Positions 48,601 to 57,500 of a stretch of DNA of 64,000 bases are shown in pieces. This DNA comes from Rhizobium ruizarguesonis. GTDB lineage: Bacteria > Pseudomonadota > Alphaproteobacteria > Rhizobiales > Rhizobiaceae. Both the position numbers and the translations under genes were made by a program. The stretch lies in NCBI RefSeq assembly GCF_012349115.1, contig NZ_PQIG01000073.1, positions 41,008 to 105,007 on the forward strand. The letters are read 5' to 3'. Below the pieces are notes generated by a model. It had not been told where the DNA came from, did no database searches, and worked only from the letters and a program-made list of their open reading frames with translations. Position 1 is the first letter of the stretch. Each line of letters starts with the position of its first letter.

Positions 48601-48949
48601 CCGCCTGGGTCATCTCTTCGAACAATTCGTTCTGCAGCACCCGCATGACTTCAGGGTCGATCTGCTCGCTCAACGTCGTGAAGCCGCAGAGATCGGCAAA
48701 GAGCACGGTCACCGGCCGCCGGTCGGCGTCGCCCTCCGATTTAGACAGTACCGCCTCGATCTTCAGCTTCGATGCGGGTTGCGCTGCGCCTGGTATCAAC
48801 GCACCACATCGGGGGCAGAAGGCAAAATCGGGCTGACAAGCATAGCCGCAGGCGGCGCAGGTAATAGGTTGCTTTGCGCCGCATCGCGGACAGAAAGCAA
48901 AACCGCTCTGAATATCGAACCCGCAGCCGCTACACTCCATCGGACGCAT
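45698..48949 (-). CDS. Zinc-ribbon / class III adenylate cyclase / AAA-type ATPase / TPR protein
   Basis: 1083 residues. Two zinc ribbons (CSGCG...CPRCG, CAACG...CPRCG) lie at residues 6-48. The class III cyclase domain (about 78-250) has both metal aspartates (Asp86 in LFADLCGF, Asp130 in KFVGDA) and the transition-state Asn207/Arg211 (TVNTAQR). Lys126 and Asp204 suit adenine, so cAMP is the likely product. An AAA-16-like ATPase follows (P-loop GEAGIGKSRLV near 315, Walker B LLLVIEDLHWAD). About 350 residues of TPR helices end the protein. Cytoplasmic. It reads leftward, 241 bp after the AHAS-like gene, with no clear terminator between. Confidence 0.93.
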   Translation of the reverse strand: MRPMECSGCGFDIQSGFAFCPRCGAKQPITCAACGYACQPDFAFCPRCGALIPGAAQPASKLKIEAVLSKSEGDADRRPVTVLFADLCGFTTLSEQIDPEVMRVLQNELFEEMTQAVEAYGGFVDKFVGDALLALFGAPVAHEDDPVRALGAALDMIGRATQVGERWHARAGVPLRLHIGINSGPVVTGGFGAVSAKSYSVTGDTVNTAQRLQSMAGENDILVGPLTYRLTRHAFAFESLGAQALRGKSGNVLVHRLTGLSEAPHTARGLESLGLQAPMIGRDTEMSRLLTCLDLACGGAAQLVRLIGEAGIGKSRLVNEFVAIAGSAARFQGLAIRKATCSPLGEQSYGTLGAVVRSAYGIGERDDLDRARQLLATGFRALDLTQEEVEGLLPLFLHVLGLGDPDGALRYIEPEQLRRQIFYAVRTVFERRLAQGPLLLVIEDLHWADAASLEVLRFMMDRLERSRLMLLAIYRPTSQTDPLDSNRVSVTVQRLAPLFAADGQKLLAAFFGVDHGKLPVTMRKRILDRAGGNPLFIEEILRVLIDMGTLHNDGQRWHVAAEDTDIDIPVNLQALLLARVDRLPQDIRRLAQEAAVVGPKFDTALLRTIATDPAAIDAALDHLCDANIIEELRGPDAGGSPGYRFSQTLMHDVIYHNLLLQRRMELHRRIGQVLERQYGLAPDRPEHLAQLGHHFSLTTEKAKGATYLMAAGDLARKVYANDDAMRLYRQALAAFANEAEVTPEQLALLERLADLCGPAGLRDAALIHYQRALAIHRNNNPIAAARILRKVGRLHLDAGRRDQAETHLAEAEAIIATIDAPVERAHVLQERGHLAFRMGDQAAAAEWATQALQCLQTLPIDGTTEAGRETARAMAEALNTKGAAFARLGRRREAVQEVERSLSVAEKADLQSAACRAYSNLGVLYTIVDPANAIKICRRGLELATRIGDLGFQARLLANLAVACCTFTDRCAAEGVPAAEKAVEIDRALDQRDHLSVPLIVLGQIHQCHGQPKLARKYYEEALEVAKEIDEPQLLFPCYDGLATLSLEHDDMDEAERYFTLAQDVCIRHNLDPGTLVVLPFLD

Positions 48950-49190
48950 CTCACGAAACCCCGATGTACGGCTATTTCAGCCGCAACCAGCAGGCCTCAG
49001 ACAGGGGACAAGCATGAACCTGCTGCCCCAGGCCCGCAAGCACTAAACAAGCGGCGGATCTGGTGACAGCTTCGGCAGCTTGAGAACGGGGATCTTGGCG
49101 TCATGAGCATTCACGAACGGATGGACTTACCGGTGCGGCTGCCGCAGGATTGCACGGCTTTTGCTGTTTGGGGTGTTCGATCATCCGCCG

Positions 49191-50897
49191 TCACTGCGGA
49201 TGGGCGTCGGCGAGCCTTGCAACCCGGCAGTCAAAGAGCACCGGCCGGTCCACGTTGATCATCTCCTCGATCCTGGCATCCAGTTCGCTGGGGCTCTCGC
49301 AACGAAGGCCGACAGCGCCATAGGCTTCAGCAAGCTTGGTGAAATCGGGCAGCGAGGCCGAATAAGCGCGCGATCGACCATTGCCATCCGGTACCTGACC
49401 CCATTCTCGCGCCATGCCCGGATGCTCATCGCTCAAGATGAAGATCTTGATCGGCGCTTGATGCTGTATCGCCGTCGACAGCTCTTTCATCGTCGTTTGC
49501 ACCGACGCGTCGCCGGCAATATCGATGACAAGGCGGCCGGGATGTGCGAGCTGCGCGCCCAGCGCAGCAGGAAGTCCGAAGCCCATCGTCCCCAATCCCC
49601 CTGAGGTAATCCAGCGATTGGGTTTGTCGAAACCGAAGAACTGCGCCACCCACATTTGCTGACCGATCTCCGTGGCGATGATTGGGTCGTGCGGCTTTGT
49701 CAGCGCATGCAGGCGCTCCAGGGCATGTTGCGGCATGATTGCATGGTCCAGCCGCTCGTAGGAAAACGAATGGTGGGCTCGCCAATGATCGATCTGCAAC
49801 CACCACGCCCGCAACCGCTTCTGGTCGGGCATAGTGGAAAGCGACCGCCAGGCATGGATCATGTCCGCCAGCACATGCGCGGCGTCGCCCTGAATGCCGA
49901 TGTCGACGAGAACGCCTTTGTTGAGCGACGAGGCATCGATATCGATCTGGATTTTCTTCGAGTGAGGCGAAAACTCCTGGGGACGCGAGGTCGCAAGGTC
50001 GTCAAACCGCGCGCCGATGGCGATCATCAGGTCGCAATCGCCAATTGCCATATTGGCTTCATGCGTTCCGTCCTGTCCGGCGACTCGCAGCCAGTTTGGC
50101 CCGGTGGCGGGATAGGCTCCAAGCCCCATGACGGTCGATGTTACGGGAAAGCCGGTGAGATCGACGAACTCACGCAACAATCTCGACGCCTCCGGTCCGG
50201 AGTTGATGATGCCGCCGCCCGTATAGGTGATGGGTCGTCGGGCTTCGGCCATCAATGCGACAGCCGACCGGATCGCGTTCTGATCGCCTTGCACTGCCCG
50301 CTGGTAGCTCGGCAGCAGAGCTACCTTGTCAGGTGCAACGTAGGTCCCGCTGGCGAAGAGCACGTCCTTCGGCATGTCGACGAGAACAGGACCGGGCCGA
50401 CCGGCCGCCGCGATCCGGAAAGCCAGATGGATCGTTTTGGCGAGATCGTCGATGTGTTGGACGAGGAAATTGTGCTTTGTGCAGGGGCGGGTGATGCCGA
50501 CCGTATCGCATTCCTGAAAAGCGTCCGTGCCGATCAGGCTTGTCGGAACCTGACCGGCGAGGCAGACGATCGGAATGGAGTCCATAAGGGCATTCTGCAG
50601 CGCCGTGATCGCATTTGTAACGCCCGGTCCCGATGTCACCAGCATGACGCCGACCTTTCCCGTCGAGCGGGCATAGCCTTCGGCTGCGTGGCCGGCGCCT
50701 TGCTCATGGCGCACCAGGAAATGTTTGATGTCCTCCTGTTGGAAGATTTCGTCATAGATCGGCAGCACCGCTGCGCCGGGATAACCGAAAATGTGTTCGA
50801 CACCGTTTTCGCGCAGCGCTTGCAGAACGATCTCGCCGCCGTTCATGCGACGATCAGAAGGGTTGTTTAGAGAAGAGTTGGCTTTCTCGCCGGTCAT
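49191..50897 (-). CDS. Acetohydroxyacid synthase large-subunit-like, TPP enzyme under attenuator control
   Basis: 568 residues from ATG 50897. The ThDP enzyme layout is complete: catalytic Glu65 in VRHEQGAGHAAEGYA, the FAD/central domain (TSTVMGLGAYPATGPNWL) and the cofactor domain. The metal/ThDP site reads GDASVQTTMKELSTA (Asp463) but the usual ILNNQ..GM is ILSDEHPGMAREWG, so Asn-Asn is Ser-Asp (489-490). That divergence and the lack of an adjacent ilvN/ilvH make the reaction uncertain. A Val/Leu/Ile-rich leader peptide and terminator upstream point strongly to branched-chain amino acid synthesis (ilvB/ilvG-type). Same strand as the LysR gene. Confidence 0.88.
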   Translation of the reverse strand: MTGEKANSSLNNPSDRRMNGGEIVLQALRENGVEHIFGYPGAAVLPIYDEIFQQEDIKHFLVRHEQGAGHAAEGYARSTGKVGVMLVTSGPGVTNAITALQNALMDSIPIVCLAGQVPTSLIGTDAFQECDTVGITRPCTKHNFLVQHIDDLAKTIHLAFRIAAAGRPGPVLVDMPKDVLFASGTYVAPDKVALLPSYQRAVQGDQNAIRSAVALMAEARRPITYTGGGIINSGPEASRLLREFVDLTGFPVTSTVMGLGAYPATGPNWLRVAGQDGTHEANMAIGDCDLMIAIGARFDDLATSRPQEFSPHSKKIQIDIDASSLNKGVLVDIGIQGDAAHVLADMIHAWRSLSTMPDQKRLRAWWLQIDHWRAHHSFSYERLDHAIMPQHALERLHALTKPHDPIIATEIGQQMWVAQFFGFDKPNRWITSGGLGTMGFGLPAALGAQLAHPGRLVIDIAGDASVQTTMKELSTAIQHQAPIKIFILSDEHPGMAREWGQVPDGNGRSRAYSASLPDFTKLAEAYGAVGLRCESPSELDARIEEMINVDRPVLFDCRVARLADAHPQ

Positions 50898-50941
50898 ATC
50901 TGGGTTCCGTCGTGAGTGAGGTGATGGGTGCGACGGGGCAT

Positions 50942-50964
50942 AAAAAAAGGCCCCGTCAGGGACC
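50942..50964 (-). terminator. Attenuator terminator before the AHAS-like gene
   Basis: On the minus strand: GGTCCC (50964-50959), loop TGAC, GGGGCC (50954-50949), then seven Ts (50948-50942). The stem is 6 bp with one T-G pair. It lies between the leader peptide and the AHAS start codon, the expected place for a transcription attenuator. Confidence 0.85.
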
Positions 50965-50972
50965 TGTTTTCG

Positions 50973-51020
50973 GCGCATGGGTGGCTATTGCCGGACGATC
51001 AGATCGTCCTGCCCATGCGC
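50973..51020 (-). promoter_or_regulatory. Attenuator leader stem-loops (alternative structures)
   Basis: Two nested pairings surround the leader-peptide stop codon: GCGCATGGG (50973-50981) with CCCATGCGC (51012-51020), and inner GGACGAT (50993-50999) with ATCGTCC (51003-51009). They overlap the 3' end of the leader peptide, as pause or 1:2 hairpins do in amino acid operons. I could not identify the antiterminator pairing with certainty. Confidence 0.7.
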
Positions 51021-51055
51021 GATATCACCACTACGAGAACCACTGCGATTTTCAT
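50999..51055 (-). CDS. Leader peptide of the AHAS-like gene (18 aa, Val/Leu/Ile-rich)
   Basis: MKIAVVLVVVISRMGRTI, stop TGA. Eight of eighteen residues are Val, Leu or Ile, and seven of these fall in residues 5-11 (V V L V V V I). Stalling here when charged tRNA-Val, -Leu or -Ile is low would change folding of the downstream stem-loops and let transcription pass the terminator at 50942-50964. It starts at ATG 51055; a GGAG lies about 14 bases upstream. Confidence 0.85.
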   Translation of the reverse strand: MKIAVVLVVVISRMGRTI

Positions 51056-51189
51056 GGGCAGTAGAGCTAGCTCCAAATCTACACGTCGTCAACGTCGTCT
51101 CTGCGCAGATTGTATCTGTGGTTGAGAATATTTGAGATCAGTGGTTCGATCAGTGACGACCCAAGGGCAGGGGCGATCCGTTCGCCAGC

Positions 51190-52092
51190 CTATCGACCAA
51201 AGGCAAGCTCTGCTCGTTCTATCGCTCGGGAAGCGATTTCGACCACTTCCTCCAATGTGCGCCGGTCAGGCGTTCCGAGCCAGCCGGCAACGAATTGAAG
51301 ATCAGGCAGTTTGGGGGAGATATCGAGGGCCACCAGTCTTCCGGCCGCGAGTTCGAGCGCGACAATGGCGGGCGGAATAACAGCAATGCCCAAACTGTCC
51401 AATGCCATGCGGATCAGCGTGGCGAGCGACGAACTCGCGTAGATTCTGGGCGTCGGCAGGGCGGGATCTGAAAACAATTCGGTTACCTGCACATAGGGCT
51501 GGGTGTTGCGCGCGAAGGTGAGGATGGGCCAACGCGCGATTTCCTCCAGCGAACCGTCCTTGAGATCGGCCTTGACCTTCGGGCTGGCGACAAAACTCAC
51601 CGGAAACCGGCACAGTTGGCGTTGAATGACGGCAGGAGCGCTCAATGGCCCGACCAGAAACGCCAGATCGATTTTCTGCTGGAGCAACCGCTCGCGCAGA
51701 TTGGTCGAAATATCGACCTCGATCTCCAGCGCAAGCTTGGGGTAGGTGTTGCTCACCTGTTCGAGGAAGCTCGGAAGCCACGTGTGGACGATCGTCTCTG
51801 CCACACCCAGCTTGAATGTACCGCCGAGATGGGTTCGGTCGGCGACCGCGTGGAGCATTTCGGCCCGGAGCCGAAGCAGCCGGTCGGCATAGGTCAGCAC
51901 CTGTCGTCCGGCGGGCGTGACCGACAATGTCCGGCTAGACCGATCGAATAGCTGGGTCCCGAGTTCCTCCTCCAACTGCGCCACCCGAACGGAAATGGCC
52001 GGTTGGGTCGTGTTCAGCTTTTCGGCAGCGGCTCGGAAGCTCTCAAGCTGCGCAATCCACAACACCGTTTCCAGCGCCTTGAAATCCACCAT
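51190..52092 (-). CDS. LysR-family transcriptional regulator
   Basis: 300 residues from ATG 52092 (MVDFKALETVLWIAQLESFR), with GAGGAACG upstream; longer frames lack homology. The helix-turn-helix is SFRAAAEKLNTTQPAISVRVAQLE (two lines: residues about 18-41). A LysR substrate-binding domain follows. It is divergent from the DUF1445 gene, with a perfect LTTR-like inverted repeat in the 107-bp gap, so it probably controls the 5-oxoproline module. It might also touch the downstream AHAS-like gene, which reads the same way. Confidence 0.92.
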   Translation of the reverse strand: MVDFKALETVLWIAQLESFRAAAEKLNTTQPAISVRVAQLEEELGTQLFDRSSRTLSVTPAGRQVLTYADRLLRLRAEMLHAVADRTHLGGTFKLGVAETIVHTWLPSFLEQVSNTYPKLALEIEVDISTNLRERLLQQKIDLAFLVGPLSAPAVIQRQLCRFPVSFVASPKVKADLKDGSLEEIARWPILTFARNTQPYVQVTELFSDPALPTPRIYASSSLATLIRMALDSLGIAVIPPAIVALELAAGRLVALDISPKLPDLQFVAGWLGTPDRRTLEEVVEIASRAIERAELAFGR

Positions 52093-52105
52093 GCATCGTT
52101 CCTCT

Positions 52106-52122
52106 GATAAATAGAATTTATC
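52106..52122. promoter_or_regulatory. LysR-type operator GATAAAT-AGA-ATTTATC
   Basis: A perfect 7-bp inverted repeat (52106-52112, 52116-52122) containing T-N11-A (ATAAAtagaaTTTAT), the classical LTTR box. It is 14 bp upstream of the LysR start codon and 78 bp before the divergent DUF1445 start. Confidence 0.6.
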
Positions 52123-52199
52123 GATATTCATGAAAAATGACAATTTGAAATTATCGCGTTTTTGCCGATGCTTGTATCCGAAGAAAACGAGGTGTCTCC

Positions 52200-53009
52200 A
52201 TGAACATAGTATCGAACCGTCAGGAGCAGACTTTCTCCAATCCACTCGCCATGCGGGCCGCCTCCAGGAATGGCAGCTGGACGAAGGAAACAAGTGGCAC
52301 CGCCCCCGGCTACGTCCAAGCCAATCTCGCCATCCTGCCGAGCGTGCTGGCGGATGATTTCCTGCGCTTTTGCGTGCGCAATCCCAAGGCATGTCCGCTT
52401 GTCGGCATATCCGAAAAAGGCTCGCCGCGCATTCCGGACCTGGGCGTCGATCTCGACATCCGGACGGATGTGCCGAGATACCGCGTCTGGGAAGATGGCG
52501 AACTGGCCGCCGAGCCAACTGACATTAGCGATCTCTGGAGCGACGACCTCGTGGTCTTCGCCATCGGCTGTTCGTTCTCGTTCGAAGAAGCGCTGATCGC
52601 AAATGGCATAGGGCTTCGCCACGTCGCCGAAGGGCACAATGTCGCCATGTACCGGACGAATATCGAATGTGTCCCGGCGGGACCGCTTTCCGGCCCGATG
52701 GTCGTCTCCATGCGGCCGCTCGCCCCAGCCGACGCCATCCGGGCGGTCCAGATCACCTCGAGAATGCCGGCAGTGCATGGCGCACCCGTTCACATCGGCT
52801 TACCCGCGTCCATCGGAATTATGAACCTCGAGCGACCAGACTACGGCGATCCGACCCGCATCATGCCCGACGAAATGCCGGTCTTCTGGGCATGTGGGGT
52901 GACGCCGCAAGCCGTCATTGAGGCCGCCCGCCCGAAATTCGCAATCACGCATGCGCCCGGCTGCATGCTGGTCACGGACAAGCCGAACGCGGCCCTCATC
53001 GCTTTCTAA
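52200..53009 (+). CDS. DUF1445 / D-glutamate cyclase-like protein (UPF0317)
   Basis: 269 residues with GAGGTG before the ATG. Conserved family features include [43 protein letters not shown] and the late [13 protein letters not shown]. Family members (mammalian DGLUCY, bacterial YcsI) convert D-glutamate to 5-oxo-D-proline or act as putative hydro-lyases. Here it heads an operon with an MFS transporter and a 5-oxoprolinase, which supports a role in 5-oxoproline/glutamate metabolism. It is cytoplasmic. Confidence 0.9.
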   Translation: MNIVSNRQEQTFSNPLAMRAASRNGSWTKETSGTAPGYVQANLAILPSVLADDFLRFCVRNPKACPLVGISEKGSPRIPDLGVDLDIRTDVPRYRVWEDGELAAEPTDISDLWSDDLVVFAIGCSFSFEEALIANGIGLRHVAEGHNVAMYRTNIECVPAGPLSGPMVVSMRPLAPADAIRAVQITSRMPAVHGAPVHIGLPASIGIMNLERPDYGDPTRIMPDEMPVFWACGVTPQAVIEAARPKFAITHAPGCMLVTDKPNAALIAF

Positions 53010-53010
53010 G

Positions 53011-53080
53011 GCGTGATGCCGAAAAACATGAGCGGTTTTCGGATAACACCATGCTCCAACTATCTAATTTAGAACAGGAT
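53011..53080. repeat. Interspersed palindromic repeat (variant C)
   Basis: Begins two bases after the DUF1445 stop codon: GCGTGATGCCGAAAA, AGCGG, TTTTCGG (about 53035-53042), ...CATGC, then AGAACAGGATTGG. It matches the first hairpin and the AGAACAGGAT word of the copy at 29595-29704 but has lost the second hairpin. It fills most of the 149-bp gap to the MFS gene. Confidence 0.75.
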
Positions 53081-53158
53081 TGGACAATCACGCCCCGCCA
53101 ATAAGAACTGGGAAAATCGCGGGGCCATGGCAAACTCAACAACGAAAAGGGGAATGAC

Positions 53159-54433
53159 ATGACAGACAACTACGCCGTCTCAACGCGTGCCGAGCCGCGA
53201 AGCTGGTATGGTGAACTGACGCAGCCGGGGAAACGCACATTCTGGGCGTGCTTTTCCGGATACGCGCTGGATGCGTTCGATGTCCAGATCTACAGCCTCG
53301 CAATACCGGCGATCATTGCCACGCTTGCAATTTCCAACACCGATGTCGGGATCATCGCCACGGTGACGCTTCTTGCCTCCGCGCTCGGCGGCTGGTTTGC
53401 CGGCATTCTCGCCGACCGCTTCGGGCGGGTGCGCACCTTGCAGATCACGGTGATCTGGTTCACCGTATTCACCTTCCTCAGCGGCTTTGCCCAAAATTTC
53501 GAACAGCTTCTCGTATGCCGTGCGCTGATGGGGCTTGGTTTTGGTGGCGAATGGTCGGCCGGCGCGGTGCTGATGGCCGAGGTGATCGCAGCCAAGCACC
53601 GTGGGAAAGCGGTCGGCATGGTGCAAAGTGCCTGGTCTGTCGGCTGGGGTGCGGCCGTTTTGCTGTCCACCATCCTGTTCAGCCTGATGCCGCAGGAAGA
53701 GGCCTGGCGCGGGCTCTTCTGGGCTGGGCTGGCACCGGCCATTCTCGCCATCATCGTGCGGCGGTTCATTCGGGAGCCGGAGGTCTACACCGCCTCGCAG
53801 AAGAAGCTGCAAGCCTCCGGCGAGGTCGTGCGCATCACCGAAATCTTCGCCCCCGCGATGCTCGGCCGGACCATGCTGCTGTCGTTGATGACCACCGGTG
53901 CGCAAGGCGGCTATTATGCAATCGCCACCTGGCTGCCGAGCTTCCTCAAGACGGAAAGGCACTTGAGCATCATCGGTAGCGGCGGCTACCTCGCCGTCAT
54001 CATCATCGGCTCGTTCTTCGGCTATGTCACCGGCGCCTATTTGTCCGACATCATCGGCCGCCGCAAGAAGTTCATGCTGTTTGCGATCGGTGCGATGGTC
54101 ACTGTCATGATCTATACCTACCTGCCGATCAACAACACGCTGATGCTGTTTCTCGGCTTCCCCCTGGGCTTCTTCGCTTCCGGCATCTTCGCGGGAATGG
54201 GCGCCTTTCTGACCGAGAATTTCCCGACCCGCACGCGTGCGGCAGGGCAGGGCTTCACCTATAATTTCGGCCGCGGCGTCGCCGCCCTCAACCCGACGCT
54301 GGTGGGCATCGCGACGGCTACCATGCCGCTCGGCAAGGCAATCGCCATATTCGCCGTCGTCGCCTACCTGCTGGTCATCATCGCCGCTTTCATCCTGCCC
54401 GAGACCAAGGGCAAGGAACTGGCAGCCGACTGA
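53159..54433 (+). CDS. MFS transporter of the 5-oxoproline module
   Basis: 424 residues with twelve hydrophobic segments and AAAGGGGA before the ATG. The motif-A loop ILADRFGRVRTLQITVIW and GFGGEWSAGAVLMAEV place it in the aromatic/sialic-acid/shikimate-like (SHS) group of proton symporters. It follows DUF1445 after a repeat and precedes the 5-oxoprolinase gene, so uptake of 5-oxoproline or a related acid is a fair guess. The substrate is not proven. Confidence 0.9.
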   Translation: MTDNYAVSTRAEPRSWYGELTQPGKRTFWACFSGYALDAFDVQIYSLAIPAIIATLAISNTDVGIIATVTLLASALGGWFAGILADRFGRVRTLQITVIWFTVFTFLSGFAQNFEQLLVCRALMGLGFGGEWSAGAVLMAEVIAAKHRGKAVGMVQSAWSVGWGAAVLLSTILFSLMPQEEAWRGLFWAGLAPAILAIIVRRFIREPEVYTASQKKLQASGEVVRITEIFAPAMLGRTMLLSLMTTGAQGGYYAIATWLPSFLKTERHLSIIGSGGYLAVIIIGSFFGYVTGAYLSDIIGRRKKFMLFAIGAMVTVMIYTYLPINNTLMLFLGFPLGFFASGIFAGMGAFLTENFPTRTRAAGQGFTYNFGRGVAALNPTLVGIATATMPLGKAIAIFAVVAYLLVIIAAFILPETKGKELAAD

Positions 54434-54523
54434 CGCCTTGCCGGATTGCGGCAGGCGCTGCAATCCGCCTCTTTCCCAAATCGATGAAACAAGGACCGTG
54501 CTTTCCGCGCGGATGGTCAAGTC

Positions 54524-57500
54524 ATGAGTGAATCACACTGGGATTTCTGGATCGATCGCGGCGGCACGTTCACCGATGTCATCGGACGCGACGCCGAAGG
54601 CCGCCTGCATGCCCGCAAAATGCTGTCCGAAAATCCCAGCGCCTACCGGGATGCGGCCGTCGCCGGCATAAGGGCGTTGATGGGCCTTGATGCGAGTGAA
54701 CCGATACCGGCCGGCGCCATCGGCGAGGTGCGCATGGGAACCACGGTTGCGACCAATGCCCTCCTGGAGCGCAAGGGCGAGCCAACTGCCCTCATCACAA
54801 CGCGCGGCTTCCGCGATGCGTTGGAGATCGGCTACCAGGCGCGGCCCGATATTTTCGCCAAGCACGTCGTCAAACCGGAACTGCTCTACGGTTTCGTCGC
54901 CGAGATCGACGAGCGCGTTCTGGCCGATGGCGAAGTCGAGAAGGAATTGAACGAAGAGGAAGCCCGCAAAGCCGTCGAAGAGATCGCCGCACGTGGCTTC
55001 AAATCCATTGCCATCGTGCTGATGCATGCTTACCGCTATCCAAGCCATGAGCAGGCGATCGCTGCCATCGCCCGCCAGATGGGCTTTCCGCAGGTTTCCG
55101 TCAGCCACGAAGTTTCGCCGCTGGTGAAATTCGTCGGTCGCGGCGACACGACGGTCGTCGATGCCTATCTTTCGCCGATCCTGCGCCGCTATGTGGCGCA
55201 GGTGACGGAAGAACTCGATCTCGAGCGGACCGGAGCTCGGTTGACCTTCATGACCTCGTCGGGCGGATTGACCGCCGCCAGCCTGTTCCAGGGCAAGGAC
55301 GCCATTTTATCCGGACCTGCGGGCGGTGTGGTCGCCCTTGCGCAGACCGGCGCGGAAGCCGGTTTTGCAAAAGTGATCGGCTTCGACATGGGCGGCACCT
55401 CCACGGATGTTGCCCATTTCGACGGAGAATATGAACGGACATTCGAAACCCAGGTCGCCGGCGTGCGCATGCGCGCACCGATGATGCAGATCCACACGGT
55501 CGCAGCCGGCGGCGGATCGCTCCTGCGCTATGACGGCGCGCGTTTCCGCGTCGGCCCGGAATCTGCCGGCGCCCATCCAGGCCCCAAGGGTTACCGCAGG
55601 GATGGGCCACTTGCCGTCACCGATGCGAATATCATGGTCGGCAAGCTGATACCCGTCATGTTTCCGGCGATCTTCGGTGAAAGCCAGGATCAGCCTCTCG
55701 ACTACGCTGTGGTCAAGACCGCCTTCGACGCACTCGCCGAGGAGATCGGCGATGGGCGCAGCGGCGAGGAGGTGGCCGACGGCTTCCTGAAGATTGCCGT
55801 CGCCAATATGGCGGAAGCCGTGAAGAAGATCTCGATCGCACGGGGATACGATGTCAGCACCTATGCCTTGAACGCCTTCGGCGGGGCGAGTGGCCAGCAT
55901 GCGTGCCTGGTGGCGGATGCACTCCGGATGACGAAAGTCCTCGTCCATCCATTCTCAGGCCTGCTGTCCGCTTATGGCATGGGGCTTGCTGACATCCACG
56001 CCATGCGCCAGGCCTCGCTCGATCTGCCTCTTCATGCCGAGAGCATCCCGGCAATCGTCACGGCAGCGCAGCCATTGTCAGAAGCGGCGTTCCGCGAGGT
56101 CCGTGAACAGGGCATCGATGCCTCCGAGATCACTGTTCATCTGCGGCTGCATATCCGTTATGCCGGTGCCGACACCGCATTGGAAACCACCGCTGCCCGG
56201 ATCACCGCGACAGAAGCCGGCATTGCGCCAAGCCATTTTGACGTCGATGCGCTGAAACAGAGCTTCGAAGTCGCGCACAAGTCCCGCTTCGGTTTTGTCG
56301 ATCATGACAAACCGATGATCGTCGAGACGCTCGCCATCGAGGCGGTCGGGGGAGGCCGGAGCGTGGAACCGGAGGCAAACGCAGTCACCAGCAATGTCCG
56401 TCTCGATCCCGCCACCCGCACGCGCTTCTTTTCCGAGGGGCGGTGGCACGCGGCGCCGGTCTATCGCCGCGAGCAACTTTCCTCCGGAAATGTCGTCGAA
56501 GGTCCGGCCCTGCTGATCGAGCCTAACCAGACCATCGTGATCGAAGACGGCTGGACAGGCACGCTGACAGCCAAGGATCATATTGTCCTCGAACGCAAAA
56601 TCGCCAGATCGCGGTCACTGGCGCTCGGCACGGCGGCTGATCCGGTCATGCTCGAAATATTCAACAACCTCTTCATGTCGATCGCCGAGCAGATGGGCTT
56701 CACGCTGCAAAACACGGCATCGTCCGTCAACATCAAGGAGCGGCTCGACTTCTCCTGCGCGATCTTCGATCGTCATGGCGCGCTCGTCGCCAATGCCCCG
56801 CATGTCCCGGTGCACCTGGGGTCGATGGATCGCTCGGTGGAGGCGATCATCACCGGCAATCCGGTCATCCATGCCGGCGATGTCTTCGCCATCAACGCAC
56901 CCTATAACGGTGGCACACATTTGCCTGACGTCACGGTCTGCACCCCGATTTTCGACGCCGAGGGCAATGAAATCTTGTTTTGGGTGGCATCCCGCGGCCA
57001 TCATGCCGACATTGGCGGCATCGCGCCGGGATCGATGACGCCGAACGCCCGCACCATCGATGAAGAGGGCGTCTATATCGACAACTTCAAGCTCCTGGAC
57101 CGGGGCCGTTTTCGGGAGGCTGAACTTGCCGAACTGCTGACGGGAGCACTCCACCCGGTGCGCAATCTCGGCCAGAACATCGGGGATATCAAGGCGCAGA
57201 TCGCCGCCAACCGTAAGGGCGCCGACGAACTCGGAAAGATGGTCGATCAGTTCGGCCTCGACGTCGTCGAAGCCTATATGGCGCATGTGCAGGACAATGC
57301 GGCAGAAAGTGTCCGCCGCTTGATCGCTCGCCTTGACGATGCCGAATTCACCTATCCGATGGACCAGGGATGCGAGATTAAGGTCCGCATCAGCATCGAC
57401 CGCACGAAACGCGAAGCGACGGTCGACTTTACCGGCACATCGCAACAGCAGCCGGACAATTTCAATGCCCCGGAACCGATCACCCGCGCGGCGGTCCTCT

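Noticed and set aside
46919..49066. 715-residue forward reading antisense to the cyclase gene
   Set aside because: No family motifs and composition typical of a shadow; the minus-strand protein has four clear domains.
49656..50870. 404-residue forward reading antisense to the AHAS-like gene
   Set aside because: No motifs; the opposite strand encodes a complete ThDP enzyme.
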